NCBI GenBank assembly: GCA_026401055.1 | Contig: JAPLNP010000235.1 | Span: 1-56,882, forward strand | Direction of reading: 5' to 3' | Length of the DNA stretch: 56,882 nucleotides | Source of the DNA: Planctomycetia bacterium | GTDB lineage: Bacteria > Planctomycetota > Planctomycetia > Pirellulales > Thermoguttaceae | In this document: positions 31,700 to 39,225 of the stretch, piece by piece | Layout of the letters: each line of letters begins with the position of its first letter | Numbering within the stretch: position 1 is the first letter of the stretch | Made by a program: the position numbers and the translations under genes | The notes under the pieces: model-generated | Seen by the model: the letters and a program-made list of their open reading frames with translations, nothing else | What the model was told of the DNA's origin: nothing | Databases searched by the model: none

Positions 31700-34543
31700 A
31701 TGGCCGAGCGTCCGCACCAGAAGCTATTGCCCGGCATGGAGCCGGAATCCGAAGCGTCCCCACCTGTTGAGAAGCCGGTTCGGAATCCCGAGGGCTGGAC
31801 GCCCTCGGCGGTTGGCAGTCCGCCGCCGGCGAGTCTCGATGGCAAGACGGTCTACGTGATCGACACCCATTCACTGGTCTACCAGGTCTTCCACGCGCTG
31901 CCGGAGATGACCAGCCCGACCGGCCAGCCGGTCAACGCGGTCTATGGGTTCGTTCGCGATCTGTTCACGCTCTTGATGCAAAAGAAACCGGACTATCTGT
32001 TCGCAGCGGTCGATCTTCCCGAGAAGACGTTTCGCCACGCGCTGTATGAGCCGTACAAGATACAACGCGCGGCCATGCCCGAGGACTTGATCCCCCAACT
32101 GCCGGCCATCCGTCGCGTGCTCGAGGCGATGCGAATTCCGATGGCGGGGCTGCCGGGCTTCGAGGCCGACGACGTCATGGCGACGATCGCCCGGGTGGCC
32201 GACCGACTCGGCGGGCAGTGTTTTCTCGTGACCAGCGACAAGGACTGCCGGCAGTTGATCACCGATCGGGTGAAGCTCTACAACATCCGCAAGGACGAGG
32301 TTTTCGGCCGGCACAAGCTCGAAGATGCCTGGGGGATTCGGCCCGAGCAGGTCGTCGATTTCCAGTCCCTGGTCGGCGATTCGACGGACAACGTGCCGGG
32401 CGTTCCACAGATCGGGCCCAAAGCGGCCGCCGAGTTGCTCTCCAAGTACGGCACGCTCGACGCGGTGCTGGATCACGCCGAGGAGATCTCCGGCGTGAAG
32501 CGGCGTCAGAACCTGATCGAGGGTCGCGAGATAGCCCTTCTGAGCCGCAAGCTCGTCCGGCTCGACGCGCACGTGGATGTGCCGATCGACTGGGAGGCCG
32601 CCCGGGTCGGCGGGTTCGACCGCGAGCGGCTCGTCGAGTTGTTCGCCGAGTTCGGCTTCCGAAGCCTGACCGAGCAGGTCAACGCGCTGGCGGGCGCCCC
32701 GGCGCGGAGCACGGCGCCCGAGATCAAGCCGACGTATCGGCTGGTGGCCACGCCCGAGGCGTTCGACGAGTTTCTGGCCCAGTTGCGGCGGCAGAAATGC
32801 ATCTCGATCGACACGGAAACGACCCATATTTGGCCGCGTTGGGCCGAACTGGTCGGCCTGTCGTTCTGCTGGAAGGACGACGAGGCGTGGTACCTGCCGG
32901 TCCGGGCGCCGAAGGGCGAACCGTGCCTGGACCCGGTGGCCACGCTGGACGCGCTGCGGCCGGTGATCGAGGACCCGGCGGTCGAGAAGATCGGCCAGAA
33001 CCTGAAATACGACATGATCGTGTTGCGCGGCTGCGGCGTGCGGCTGGCCGGCGTGGCGTTCGACACGATGGTGGCCAGCTACCTCCTGGACGCCGGCGAG
33101 CGGAACCACAATCTCGACGAACTGGCCCTACGGTACCTGGGTCATACGACGACCAAGATCAGCGAGTTGATCGGCAAGGGCAAGACGCAGAAACGCATGG
33201 ACGAGGTGCCGGTGGCGACCGTTTGCGACTATGCGGCCGAGGACGCCTGGGTGCCCTGGCTGCTGCGGCCGATCCTGGCCAAGCGGCTGGCCCGCGCGAA
33301 CCTCGAAAAGCTGTTCGTCGAGTTGGAGCTGCCGTTGATCGACACGCTGGTCGAGATGGAGTTCAACGGGATCACGGTGAGCCGGGAGCGCTTGGCCGAG
33401 CTGAGCCGGGGCTATGCGGCGCGGATCGAGCAGTTGCGCGACGAGATCCACGAGATGGCCGGCCACTCGCTGAACATCGCCTCGCCCAAGCAGCTTCAAC
33501 AGGTGCTGTTCACGGAGTTGGGGCTGCCGGTGGTCAAGAAGACGAAGACCGGGCCGAGCACCGACGTCGAGGTCCTGGAAGAGCTTGCCCGGCAACATCC
33601 GCTGCCGGCCAAGATCATCGCGTACCGGCAGTATGCCAAACTCAAGAGCACCTATGTCGACGCCCTGCCGGAGATGATTTTTCCGCCAACCGATCGGGTG
33701 CACGCCTCGTTCAACCAGGTTGTGGCGGCCACCGGGCGGTTGAGTTCCAGCGATCCGAACCTCCAAAACATCCCCGTGCGGACCGAGGAGGGCCGGGAAA
33801 TACGCTCGGCGTTCGTGCCGGGTGAGCCGGGCTGGAGCCTCTTGGCCGCCGACTACTCGCAGATCGAGCTTCGGGTGCTTGCGCATTTCTCGGGCGACGA
33901 GAACCTTCGGGCGGCCTTCGCCCGGGACGAGGACATCCACGCCCGGGTGGCCAGCCAGGTCAACCACGTCCCGCTGGAAGAGGTCACGCGCGAGATGCGT
34001 CGCGACGCGAAGGCGGTCAATTTCGGGGTGGTCTACGGTCAGAGCCCGTTCGGGCTGTCCAAGCAATTGGGGATCGAGCGGGACGCGGCGGCGGCGTTCA
34101 TAGATGCCTATTTCGAGGGGTATCCGGGCATAGAAGAATTCCTGCGCCGGACACTGGCGGATTGCGCTCGGACCGGGTATGTTGGTACTATTCTCGGTCG
34201 ACGTCGGGCGATCCGCGAGGTCCGCGCGGATGCCGGTCGGCAACGGAACCTCGCCGAGCGAACCGCGATCAATACGGTCATCCAAGGTTCGGCGGCCGAT
34301 CTGATCAAACTTGCCATGATCGCCATTTTTGCGCGCCTCGGGCGGGAAGGCTCGGCGGCACGCATGTTGCTGCAAATCCACGACGAGTTGATCTTCGAGG
34401 TTCCCCGCGACGAACTCGACGGACTCGCGCGACTGGTGACCGAGGAGATGGCCGGGGCGTATCGGCTCGACGTCCCGCTGAAGGTTGACGTGAAGGCGGG
34501 TCCGAATTGGGCCGAAGCGGAACCGTTGCCCCCATGCACATAA
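31700..34543 (+). CDS. polA: DNA polymerase I
   Basis: 947 aa, full length. Replication and repair polymerase, three domains. Residues ~50-335: 5'-3' exonuclease (YVIDTHSLVYQVFHALPE, VTSDKDCRQLI, SLVGDSTDNVPGVPQIG). Residues ~345-540: 3'-5' exonuclease with intact DxE (SIDTETTH), NLKYDMIVL and YAAEDAW, so proofreading is probably active. Residues ~550-947: polymerase with LLAADYSQIELRVLAHFSGD (motif A), RRDAKAVNFGVVYGQS (motif B) and LQIHDELIFEVP (motif C). A ~45-residue Pro/Glu-rich N-terminal extension precedes the usual start; a later start is not supported by a better site. coaE overlaps its last 10 bases. Confidence 0.96.
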   Translation: MAERPHQKLLPGMEPESEASPPVEKPVRNPEGWTPSAVGSPPPASLDGKTVYVIDTHSLVYQVFHALPEMTSPTGQPVNAVYGFVRDLFTLLMQKKPDYLFAAVDLPEKTFRHALYEPYKIQRAAMPEDLIPQLPAIRRVLEAMRIPMAGLPGFEADDVMATIARVADRLGGQCFLVTSDKDCRQLITDRVKLYNIRKDEVFGRHKLEDAWGIRPEQVVDFQSLVGDSTDNVPGVPQIGPKAAAELLSKYGTLDAVLDHAEEISGVKRRQNLIEGREIALLSRKLVRLDAHVDVPIDWEAARVGGFDRERLVELFAEFGFRSLTEQVNALAGAPARSTAPEIKPTYRLVATPEAFDEFLAQLRRQKCISIDTETTHIWPRWAELVGLSFCWKDDEAWYLPVRAPKGEPCLDPVATLDALRPVIEDPAVEKIGQNLKYDMIVLRGCGVRLAGVAFDTMVASYLLDAGERNHNLDELALRYLGHTTTKISELIGKGKTQKRMDEVPVATVCDYAAEDAWVPWLLRPILAKRLARANLEKLFVELELPLIDTLVEMEFNGITVSRERLAELSRGYAARIEQLRDEIHEMAGHSLNIASPKQLQQVLFTELGLPVVKKTKTGPSTDVEVLEELARQHPLPAKIIAYRQYAKLKSTYVDALPEMIFPPTDRVHASFNQVVAATGRLSSSDPNLQNIPVRTEEGREIRSAFVPGEPGWSLLAADYSQIELRVLAHFSGDENLRAAFARDEDIHARVASQVNHVPLEEVTREMRRDAKAVNFGVVYGQSPFGLSKQLGIERDAAAAFIDAYFEGYPGIEEFLRRTLADCARTGYVGTILGRRRAIREVRADAGRQRNLAERTAINTVIQGSAADLIKLAMIAIFARLGREGSAARMLLQIHDELIFEVPRDELDGLARLVTEEMAGAYRLDVPLKVDVKAGPNWAEAEPLPPCT

Positions 34544-35133
34544 TTGGAATCCTTGGCGGCGTGGCCAGCGGCAAGAGCCTGGTGGCGCGGCAGTTGGCCG
34601 CCCTGGGTGCGGGACTGCTGGAGGCCGATCGAGCGGGCCACGCGGTGTTGGAGCGGCCGGAAGTGGAGGCGGCGGCCCGAGCGCGTTGGGGAGAGCGGGT
34701 GTTCGCGCCGGACGGCCGGATCGACCGCGGCCGGCTCGCCGAGATCGTGTTCGCCCCGTGGCCCGACGGACCCCAAGAACGAGAATACCTGGAAGACCTG
34801 ACCCATCCGGAGATCGCCCGACTGCTTCGCGCTCGGGCGAAGGCGCTGGCGGCCGAGGGTTGTCCGGCGGCGGTGCTGGACGCGCCGTTGCTGCTGGAGG
34901 CCGGGTGGGAGGGATTATGCGATACGTTGGTGTACGTTGATGCGCCGCGGCCGTTGCGAATGTCGCGCGCGGTCGGGCGCGGTTGGAGAGAGGAGGAATT
35001 TGCGGCCCGTGAGGGCGTGCAAAAATCGTTGGACTCGAAGCGCGCCCGTGCCGATGTGATTATAGACAACTCCGGTTCTCCGGAGTCCACCCGCGCTGCG
35101 GTCGAGCGTTTTTGGCACACCCTCGTCGGCTGA
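34534..35133 (+). CDS. coaE: dephospho-CoA kinase
   Basis: 199 aa. Last step of coenzyme A synthesis: phosphorylates the 3'-OH of dephospho-CoA. P-loop GILGGVASGKSLVARQ (residues 4-19), LEADRAGHAVLERP, the CoA-binding DLTHPEIARLL, DAPLLLEAGWEGLCD and the lid helix MSRAVGRGWREEEFAAREGV are all family-typical. The start ATG 34534 overlaps the polA stop by 10 bases in another frame, so translation is coupled to polA. A usable GTTGCC-region start signal is weak; coupling probably compensates. Confidence 0.93.
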   Translation: MHIIGILGGVASGKSLVARQLAALGAGLLEADRAGHAVLERPEVEAAARARWGERVFAPDGRIDRGRLAEIVFAPWPDGPQEREYLEDLTHPEIARLLRARAKALAAEGCPAAVLDAPLLLEAGWEGLCDTLVYVDAPRPLRMSRAVGRGWREEEFAAREGVQKSLDSKRARADVIIDNSGSPESTRAAVERFWHTLVG

Positions 35134-35361
35134 ATTTCCCCATATTGGTTGCCGCCGGCACCGCGTGCGCGGCAGCGGCGCGCGGCATTTCGGCGGTCGA
35201 CCGGTTTGGGTTTTATCCCCTTCGAAGGCTCTTCGCTCCGCACGCTCCAAGAGGTTGGAGGTCATGGGGCCGCGTTTACGCCGCGGGCCCGTGTGTCCCC
35301 CTCGCCCCGCCAATCCTGAATCCACGACCCCAAATCCCCTAACGCGGCGCACGCCCGCAAC

Positions 35362-35390
35362 CGACCCCGCCGACGAAGTCGGCGGGCGTT
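35362..35390 (+). repeat. dispersed hairpin repeat family A, copy 5
   Basis: CGACCCCGCCGACGAAGTCG continuing GCGGGCGTT. The loop is GAA instead of GCA; the 9-bp stem is unchanged. Confidence 0.85.
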
Positions 35391-35438
35391 TGCATCACGG
35401 AACCCATTACGGTACTTGTTGCGCGGACAGCCCGTGCT

Positions 35439-35491
35439 AATCCCCAACCTCTAGTCCCCAATCCCAAGCCTCTAGTCCCTACCCCCCCCAC
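35439..35491 (+). repeat. low-complexity CCCCAACCTCTAGTCCCC spacer
   Basis: Irregular units of AATCCCCAACCTCTAGTCCC and CAAGCCTCTAGTCCC. A related tract lies at 37119-37177 and, inverted, at 24556-24598. Confidence 0.6.
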
Positions 35492-35540
35492 CTTGGCACC
35501 GTTCGCGTGCCGCCGGATCGATTCGCTCAGGAGCGAGAAC

Positions 35541-37013
35541 ATGGCAGCCAACGAGTCTCAATCAGACGCCGCCTCGCAGGCACGGTTTCACCATGACCGC
35601 GACGTGCCCCGGCGCGAAGAACCGGCGACCGCCGCCGACGCCTTCGACGAGCAAGACGAGCCAATCTCCCTGGCCGAGGAACTCGCCAGCGAGATGCGCG
35701 GGCGGGGAGGCGACGCGGACCGGCGCTACCAACAGCTCAAAGAGTCGGATGATACGAACGTCGCCGCGCTGCAAAGACTCTCCATGCCCGAACTGATCGA
35801 GGAGGCCCGAAAGGAAAACCTCAGCGACTACCACGGCGTCAAGCGACAAGACCTGATCTTCCGAATTCTCAAGGAACGGGTGAAGCTCAACGGGCTGATG
35901 TACGGCGAGGGAACGCTCGAGGTCCTACCCGACGGCTTCGGGTTCCTCCGCAGCCCCGATTACCACTACCTCTCCTGCCCGGACGACATCTACGTCTCGC
36001 CGAGCCAGATTCGCCGGTTCGGATTGCGGACCGGGGCAACCGTTTCGGGCCAAATCCGGCCGCCCAAGGAAAACGAGCGCTACTTCGCCCTGTTGCGGGT
36101 CGAGGCGATCAACTACCAGGATCCGAATCAGCTTTCCGAAAAAATCTTCTTCGACGACCTCACCCCCTTGCACCCCGACTCGCGAATCGTCCTGGAACAC
36201 GACCCCAACGACATCAGCATGCGCGTGGTCGACCTGATCGTGCCCGTCGGGTTCGGCCAGCGAGGGCTGATCGTCAGTCCGCCGCGGGCCGGCAAGACGA
36301 TCCTGCTGCAAAAAATGGCCAAGGCCGCCCTGGCCAACTATCCCGACCTGTACGTCTTCATGCTCCTGATCGACGAACGGCCCGAGGAAGTCACCGACAT
36401 GGAGCGGCAGGTCAAGGGATCCAATTGCGAGGTGATCAGTTCGACCTTCGACGAGCCCGCCGCGCGGCACATCCAGGTCTCCGAAATGGTGATCGAGAAG
36501 GCCAAACGCATGGTCGAGTACGGCACCGACGTGTTGATCTTCCTCGATTCGATCACGCGGCTGGCCCGGGCGTGGAACTCCGAGTGTCCCCACTCGGGCA
36601 AGATCCTCTCCGGCGGCGTCGACGCGAACGCCTTGCAGCGGCCCAAGCGATTCTTCGGCTCCGCCCGCAAGGTCGAGGAAGGCGGCTCGCTGACCATCAT
36701 CGCCACCGCCCTGGTCGACACCGGCAGCCGGATGGACGAGGTGATCTTCGAGGAGTTCAAAGGCACGGGCAACCTGGAAGTGGTGCTGGACCGCAAGCTG
36801 GTGGACCGCCGGATCTGGCCGTCGATCGACATCAACGGCAGCGGCACCCGCCGCGAGGAGATGCTCCTGGACCCGGAGGAGTACCGCCGCGTATGCATCC
36901 TGCGGCGTGTTCTGAACGAGATGAACCCGCCGGAGGCGATGGAACTCTTGGTCACGCGGCTGGCGAAGACGCGCACCAACGCGGAGTTCCTGATGAGCAT
37001 GAATATGAAGTAG
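35541..37013 (+). CDS. rho: transcription termination factor Rho
   Basis: 490 aa. ATP-driven RNA helicase that ends transcription. An acidic, probably disordered N-terminus of ~75 residues precedes the Rho-N helix-loop-helix ([20 protein letters not shown]), the cold-shock-like RNA-binding domain ([20 protein letters not shown]) and the ATPase: Walker [31 protein letters not shown] and Walker [18 protein letters not shown], with [20 protein letters not shown] and the R-loop [16 protein letters not shown] 35541 follows CAGGAGCGAGAAC; an upstream in-frame ATG at 35493 lies in spacer sequence. The N-terminal extension is longer than in E. coli (419 aa). Confidence 0.97.
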   Translation: MAANESQSDAASQARFHHDRDVPRREEPATAADAFDEQDEPISLAEELASEMRGRGGDADRRYQQLKESDDTNVAALQRLSMPELIEEARKENLSDYHGVKRQDLIFRILKERVKLNGLMYGEGTLEVLPDGFGFLRSPDYHYLSCPDDIYVSPSQIRRFGLRTGATVSGQIRPPKENERYFALLRVEAINYQDPNQLSEKIFFDDLTPLHPDSRIVLEHDPNDISMRVVDLIVPVGFGQRGLIVSPPRAGKTILLQKMAKAALANYPDLYVFMLLIDERPEEVTDMERQVKGSNCEVISSTFDEPAARHIQVSEMVIEKAKRMVEYGTDVLIFLDSITRLARAWNSECPHSGKILSGGVDANALQRPKRFFGSARKVEEGGSLTIIATALVDTGSRMDEVIFEEFKGTGNLEVVLDRKLVDRRIWPSIDINGSGTRREEMLLDPEEYRRVCILRRVLNEMNPPEAMELLVTRLAKTRTNAEFLMSMNMK

Positions 37014-37039
37014 AAATCCGAAAGCCGAGAGCGAATTGA

Positions 37040-37112
37040 GTGGCACGCCCTGAGGAACGAAGGGCGTGGCGGACCGGCAAACCACGCCCTTCGTTCCTCA
37101 GGGCGTGCCACC
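37040..37112. repeat. dispersed repeat family D, complete inverted pair; probable rho terminator
   Basis: GTGGCACGCCCTGAGGAACG continuing AAGGGCGTGG, then its inverse CCACGCCCTTCGTTCCTCAG continuing GGCGTGCCAC, separated by about 13 bases. This gives a stem of ~30 bp just after the rho stop. The single-arm copy is at 4766-4800. Confidence 0.85.
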
Positions 37113-37118
37113 CCGTCG

Positions 37119-37177
37119 AATCCCCAACCCCCAACCCCTGATCCCCAACCCCTGATCCCCAACCCCCAATCCCCACC
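37119..37177 (+). repeat. CCCCAACCCC low-complexity tract abutting ribH
   Basis: Units such as AATCCCCAACCCCCAACCCC and TGATCCCCAACCCC run right up to the ribH start codon, leaving no recognisable Shine-Dalgarno. Cf. 35439-35491. Confidence 0.7.
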
Positions 37178-37675
37178 TTGACCGTTTACGAAGGAAAACC
37201 CGGTGCCGTGGACGGTCGTTTTGCGATCGTCGTCGCGCGGTTCAACGAGACGATCACCTCGCGATTGCTCGACGGGGCGGCGCGGACGCTCGGTGAGCAC
37301 GGCATCGGCGAGGATCGGATCGACGTCGCCTGGGTGCCCGGGGCGTTCGAGATTCCCACCGTGGCCAAACGCCTGGCGGCGAGCGGCCGGTACGTCGCGG
37401 TGATCTGCCTCGGCGCGGTGATCCGCGGCGAGACGTCGCACGACCAGCACATCAACCGCGCGGTCAGCGGCGCGATCGCGGCGCTCGGCGTCGAGTTCGG
37501 CTTGCCCGTGATCTTCGGCGTGCTGACGTGCAACACGCTCGAGCAGGCCGTCGCCCGATCGGGCGGCGACCCCGGCACTCGCGGCAAGGACCGCCCGGAC
37601 AGCCACGTCGGAAACAAGGGTTCCGAGGCCGCCGAGGCCGCCCTGGAAATGGTTGCCTTGATGAAACAACTGTAG
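37178..37675 (+). CDS. ribH: 6,7-dimethyl-8-ribityllumazine synthase
   Basis: 165 aa. Penultimate step of riboflavin synthesis; normally assembles as a 60-mer or pentamer. The family's substrate-binding segments are intact: [53 protein letters not shown] (catalytic-region His) and [17 protein letters not shown]. The proposed start is TTG 37178; no ATG or GTG fits without losing conserved N-terminal residues. The sequence before it is a CCCCAAC repeat tract with no Shine-Dalgarno, which is unusual and suggests that the original leader was replaced by repeats. The family's typical N-terminus begins a few residues earlier. Confidence 0.92.
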   Translation: MTVYEGKPGAVDGRFAIVVARFNETITSRLLDGAARTLGEHGIGEDRIDVAWVPGAFEIPTVAKRLAASGRYVAVICLGAVIRGETSHDQHINRAVSGAIAALGVEFGLPVIFGVLTCNTLEQAVARSGGDPGTRGKDRPDSHVGNKGSEAAEAALEMVALMKQL

Positions 37676-37683
37676 CCGCTGCC

Positions 37684-37763
37684 GGGGACTGTCGCGATTT
37701 TCGCGGCGAGGAGGACGTTACATCGCCAATGGCCGTTGTCGCCGCGAAAATGGGACTGTCCCC
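37684..37763. repeat. dispersed inverted repeat family C, second copy
   Basis: GGGGACTGTCGCGATTTTCG at the left and GCCGCGAAAATGGGACTGTC continuing CCC at the right; compare 17896-17975. It lies between ribH and nusB. Confidence 0.8.
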
Positions 37764-37777
37764 CTCGTGCCGCGGAA

Positions 37778-37852
37778 GGGGACAGGTCCATGTTTTCGGC
37801 CGACGCTTGCCCGCAAAACACGTTTTCGGAGCCGAAACATGGACCAGTCCCC
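37778..37852. repeat. related inverted repeat (family C variant)
   Basis: GGGGACAGGTCCATGTTTTC continuing GGC faces GCCGAAACATGGACCAGTCC continuing CC. It begins within 15 bases of the family C copy, with the same GGGGAC...GTCCCC ends but a different middle. I noticed only this one. Confidence 0.65.
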
Positions 37853-37875
37853 AAGCCAATCCGGATAAGATCGCC

Positions 37876-38277
37876 GTGGTCAAACGTAGTCAAGCAAGAG
37901 ACGCCGCGCTGCAAGTGTTGTATCAGGACGACCTGAATCCCCGGGTCAGCCCGTCGGTTGGCGAATCGCTGCTCGAAGAACGTCTGCCGTCGGAGGAGTT
38001 GCGAGACTTCGCCCGGGAATTGGTGGCCGGCGTGCGGCGCAATCGCGCGGAACTGGATCGGCGAATCGCCGAGTCGGCGGCCAACTGGGCGTTGGACCGG
38101 ATGGCGGTCACCGACCGCTGCGTGTTGCGGCTGGGGGCGTACGAGATCCTTTTCGGCGACACGCCCAACACCGTGGCGATCGACGAGGCGATCGAGCTGG
38201 CCAAGCGTTTCGGCACCGCCCAGTCCGCCAATTTCGTCAACGGCGTGCTCGATCGCTTGATGCACTCGGAGGAGTGA
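37876..38277 (+). CDS. nusB: transcription antitermination factor NusB
   Basis: 133 aa all-helical NusB. It binds boxA RNA with NusE and takes part in rRNA antitermination. Motifs: RSQARDAALQVLYQDDLNP at the N-terminus, FARELVAGVRRNRAELDRRI, NWALDRMAVTDRCVLRLGAY and the conserved IDEAIELAKRFGTAQSANFV near the C-terminus. GTG 37876 is the best start: the frame upstream runs through repeat families and has no family similarity. It is followed 6 bases later by ftsY. ribH-nusB-ftsY is a recurring gene order. Confidence 0.93.
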   Translation: MVKRSQARDAALQVLYQDDLNPRVSPSVGESLLEERLPSEELRDFARELVAGVRRNRAELDRRIAESAANWALDRMAVTDRCVLRLGAYEILFGDTPNTVAIDEAIELAKRFGTAQSANFVNGVLDRLMHSEE

Positions 38278-38283
38278 CCGCCC

Positions 38284-39222
38284 ATGGGCCTGCTCGACAA
38301 ATTCCGCCAGGGTCTGAAGAAGACCACGAACCTGCTCAAAACAGACATCCGCGACCTTTTCAAGGGCGAGGGGCAGTTGGTCGACGAGGAGTTTCTCGAC
38401 CAGCTTTTCGGCAGGCTGATCAAGAGCGACATGGGCGTCCAGGCCGCCGGCGAGACGGTCGAGGAGATTCGCTCGACGTACCGCGGCCGCGTGACGCAAA
38501 TGGAAGACGTCGTCGCGACGATCAAGGCGAAGCTCAAGTCGCTCCTGGCCCAGCCGGCCGACCCGATCCGCTTCGCTCCGTCCGGGCCGACGGTTATCAT
38601 GGTCGCCGGCGTCAACGGCTCGGGAAAAACCACCTCGATCGCCAAGCTGGGCCAGATGCTCCTCGGCCGGGGAAAGACCGTCGTGCTCGGCGCCGCCGAC
38701 ACGTTTCGCGCCGCCGCGGTCGAGCAGTTGACCATCTGGGCGAATCGGCTCGGCGTGGAAATCGTCACCGGGCCGCCGCGCTCCGATCCGGCCAGCGTCG
38801 CCCATAAGGCCGTCGCCCGGGCTCTGGAAATCGGCGCCGACGTCTGCATCGTCGACACGGCCGGGCGGCTCCAGACGCAGCAGAATCTGATGCAGGAACT
38901 GACCAAGATTCACCGCGTGCTGGGCAAACAAATCCCCGACGCCCCGCACGAGGTGATCCTCGTCCTCGACGCGACCACCGGCCAGAACGGCATCTCGCAG
39001 GCCAAACACTTCACCGAGGCGGTCCATTGCACGGGCATCATTCTGGCGAAGCTCGACGGCACGGCCAAGGGGGGCATCGTCGTTGCCATCCGCGGTCAGG
39101 TCGGGCTGCCGGTGAAGTACATCGGTGTCGGCGAAAAGGCCGAGGACCTCGCACTTTTCGAGCCGGAGCCGTTCGTCGAAGCCTTGTTCGAAGACGTCGG
39201 GTCGCTGGCCAAGCCGAAGTAG
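38284..39222 (+). CDS. ftsY: signal recognition particle receptor FtsY
   Basis: 312 aa SRP GTPase that docks SRP-ribosome complexes at the membrane. N domain ~1-95 (LLDKFRQGLKKTTNLLKTDI), then the NG GTPase: P-loop GVNGSGKTTSIAKLG (~109-123), DTFRAAAVEQL, DTAGRLQTQQNL, LDATTGQNGISQAK, TGIILAKLDGTAKGGIVVAI and IGVGEKAEDLALFEPEPFVE at the end. It lacks the acidic A domain of E. coli FtsY, as in many bacteria. It follows nusB by 6 bases and precedes a transporter gene by 3 bases, so the three are probably one transcript. Confidence 0.95.
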   Translation: MGLLDKFRQGLKKTTNLLKTDIRDLFKGEGQLVDEEFLDQLFGRLIKSDMGVQAAGETVEEIRSTYRGRVTQMEDVVATIKAKLKSLLAQPADPIRFAPSGPTVIMVAGVNGSGKTTSIAKLGQMLLGRGKTVVLGAADTFRAAAVEQLTIWANRLGVEIVTGPPRSDPASVAHKAVARALEIGADVCIVDTAGRLQTQQNLMQELTKIHRVLGKQIPDAPHEVILVLDATTGQNGISQAKHFTEAVHCTGIILAKLDGTAKGGIVVAIRGQVGLPVKYIGVGEKAEDLALFEPEPFVEALFEDVGSLAKPK

Positions 39223-39225
39223 ACC

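Larger units (their letters stand above)
35134..35540. other. coaE-rho intergenic region
   Basis: 407 bases without a gene, holding repeat family A (35362-35390), an early CCCC-rich run and a CCCCAACCTCTAGTCCCC-type low-complexity tract (35439-35491) that ends about 50 bases before rho. I see no clear promoter, so rho may be read through from polA-coaE. Confidence 0.5.

Noticed and set aside
37684-37875. tRNA or small RNA gene between ribH and nusB
   Set aside because: The hairpins belong to repeat families also present at 17.9 kb; no cloverleaf or promoter seen.
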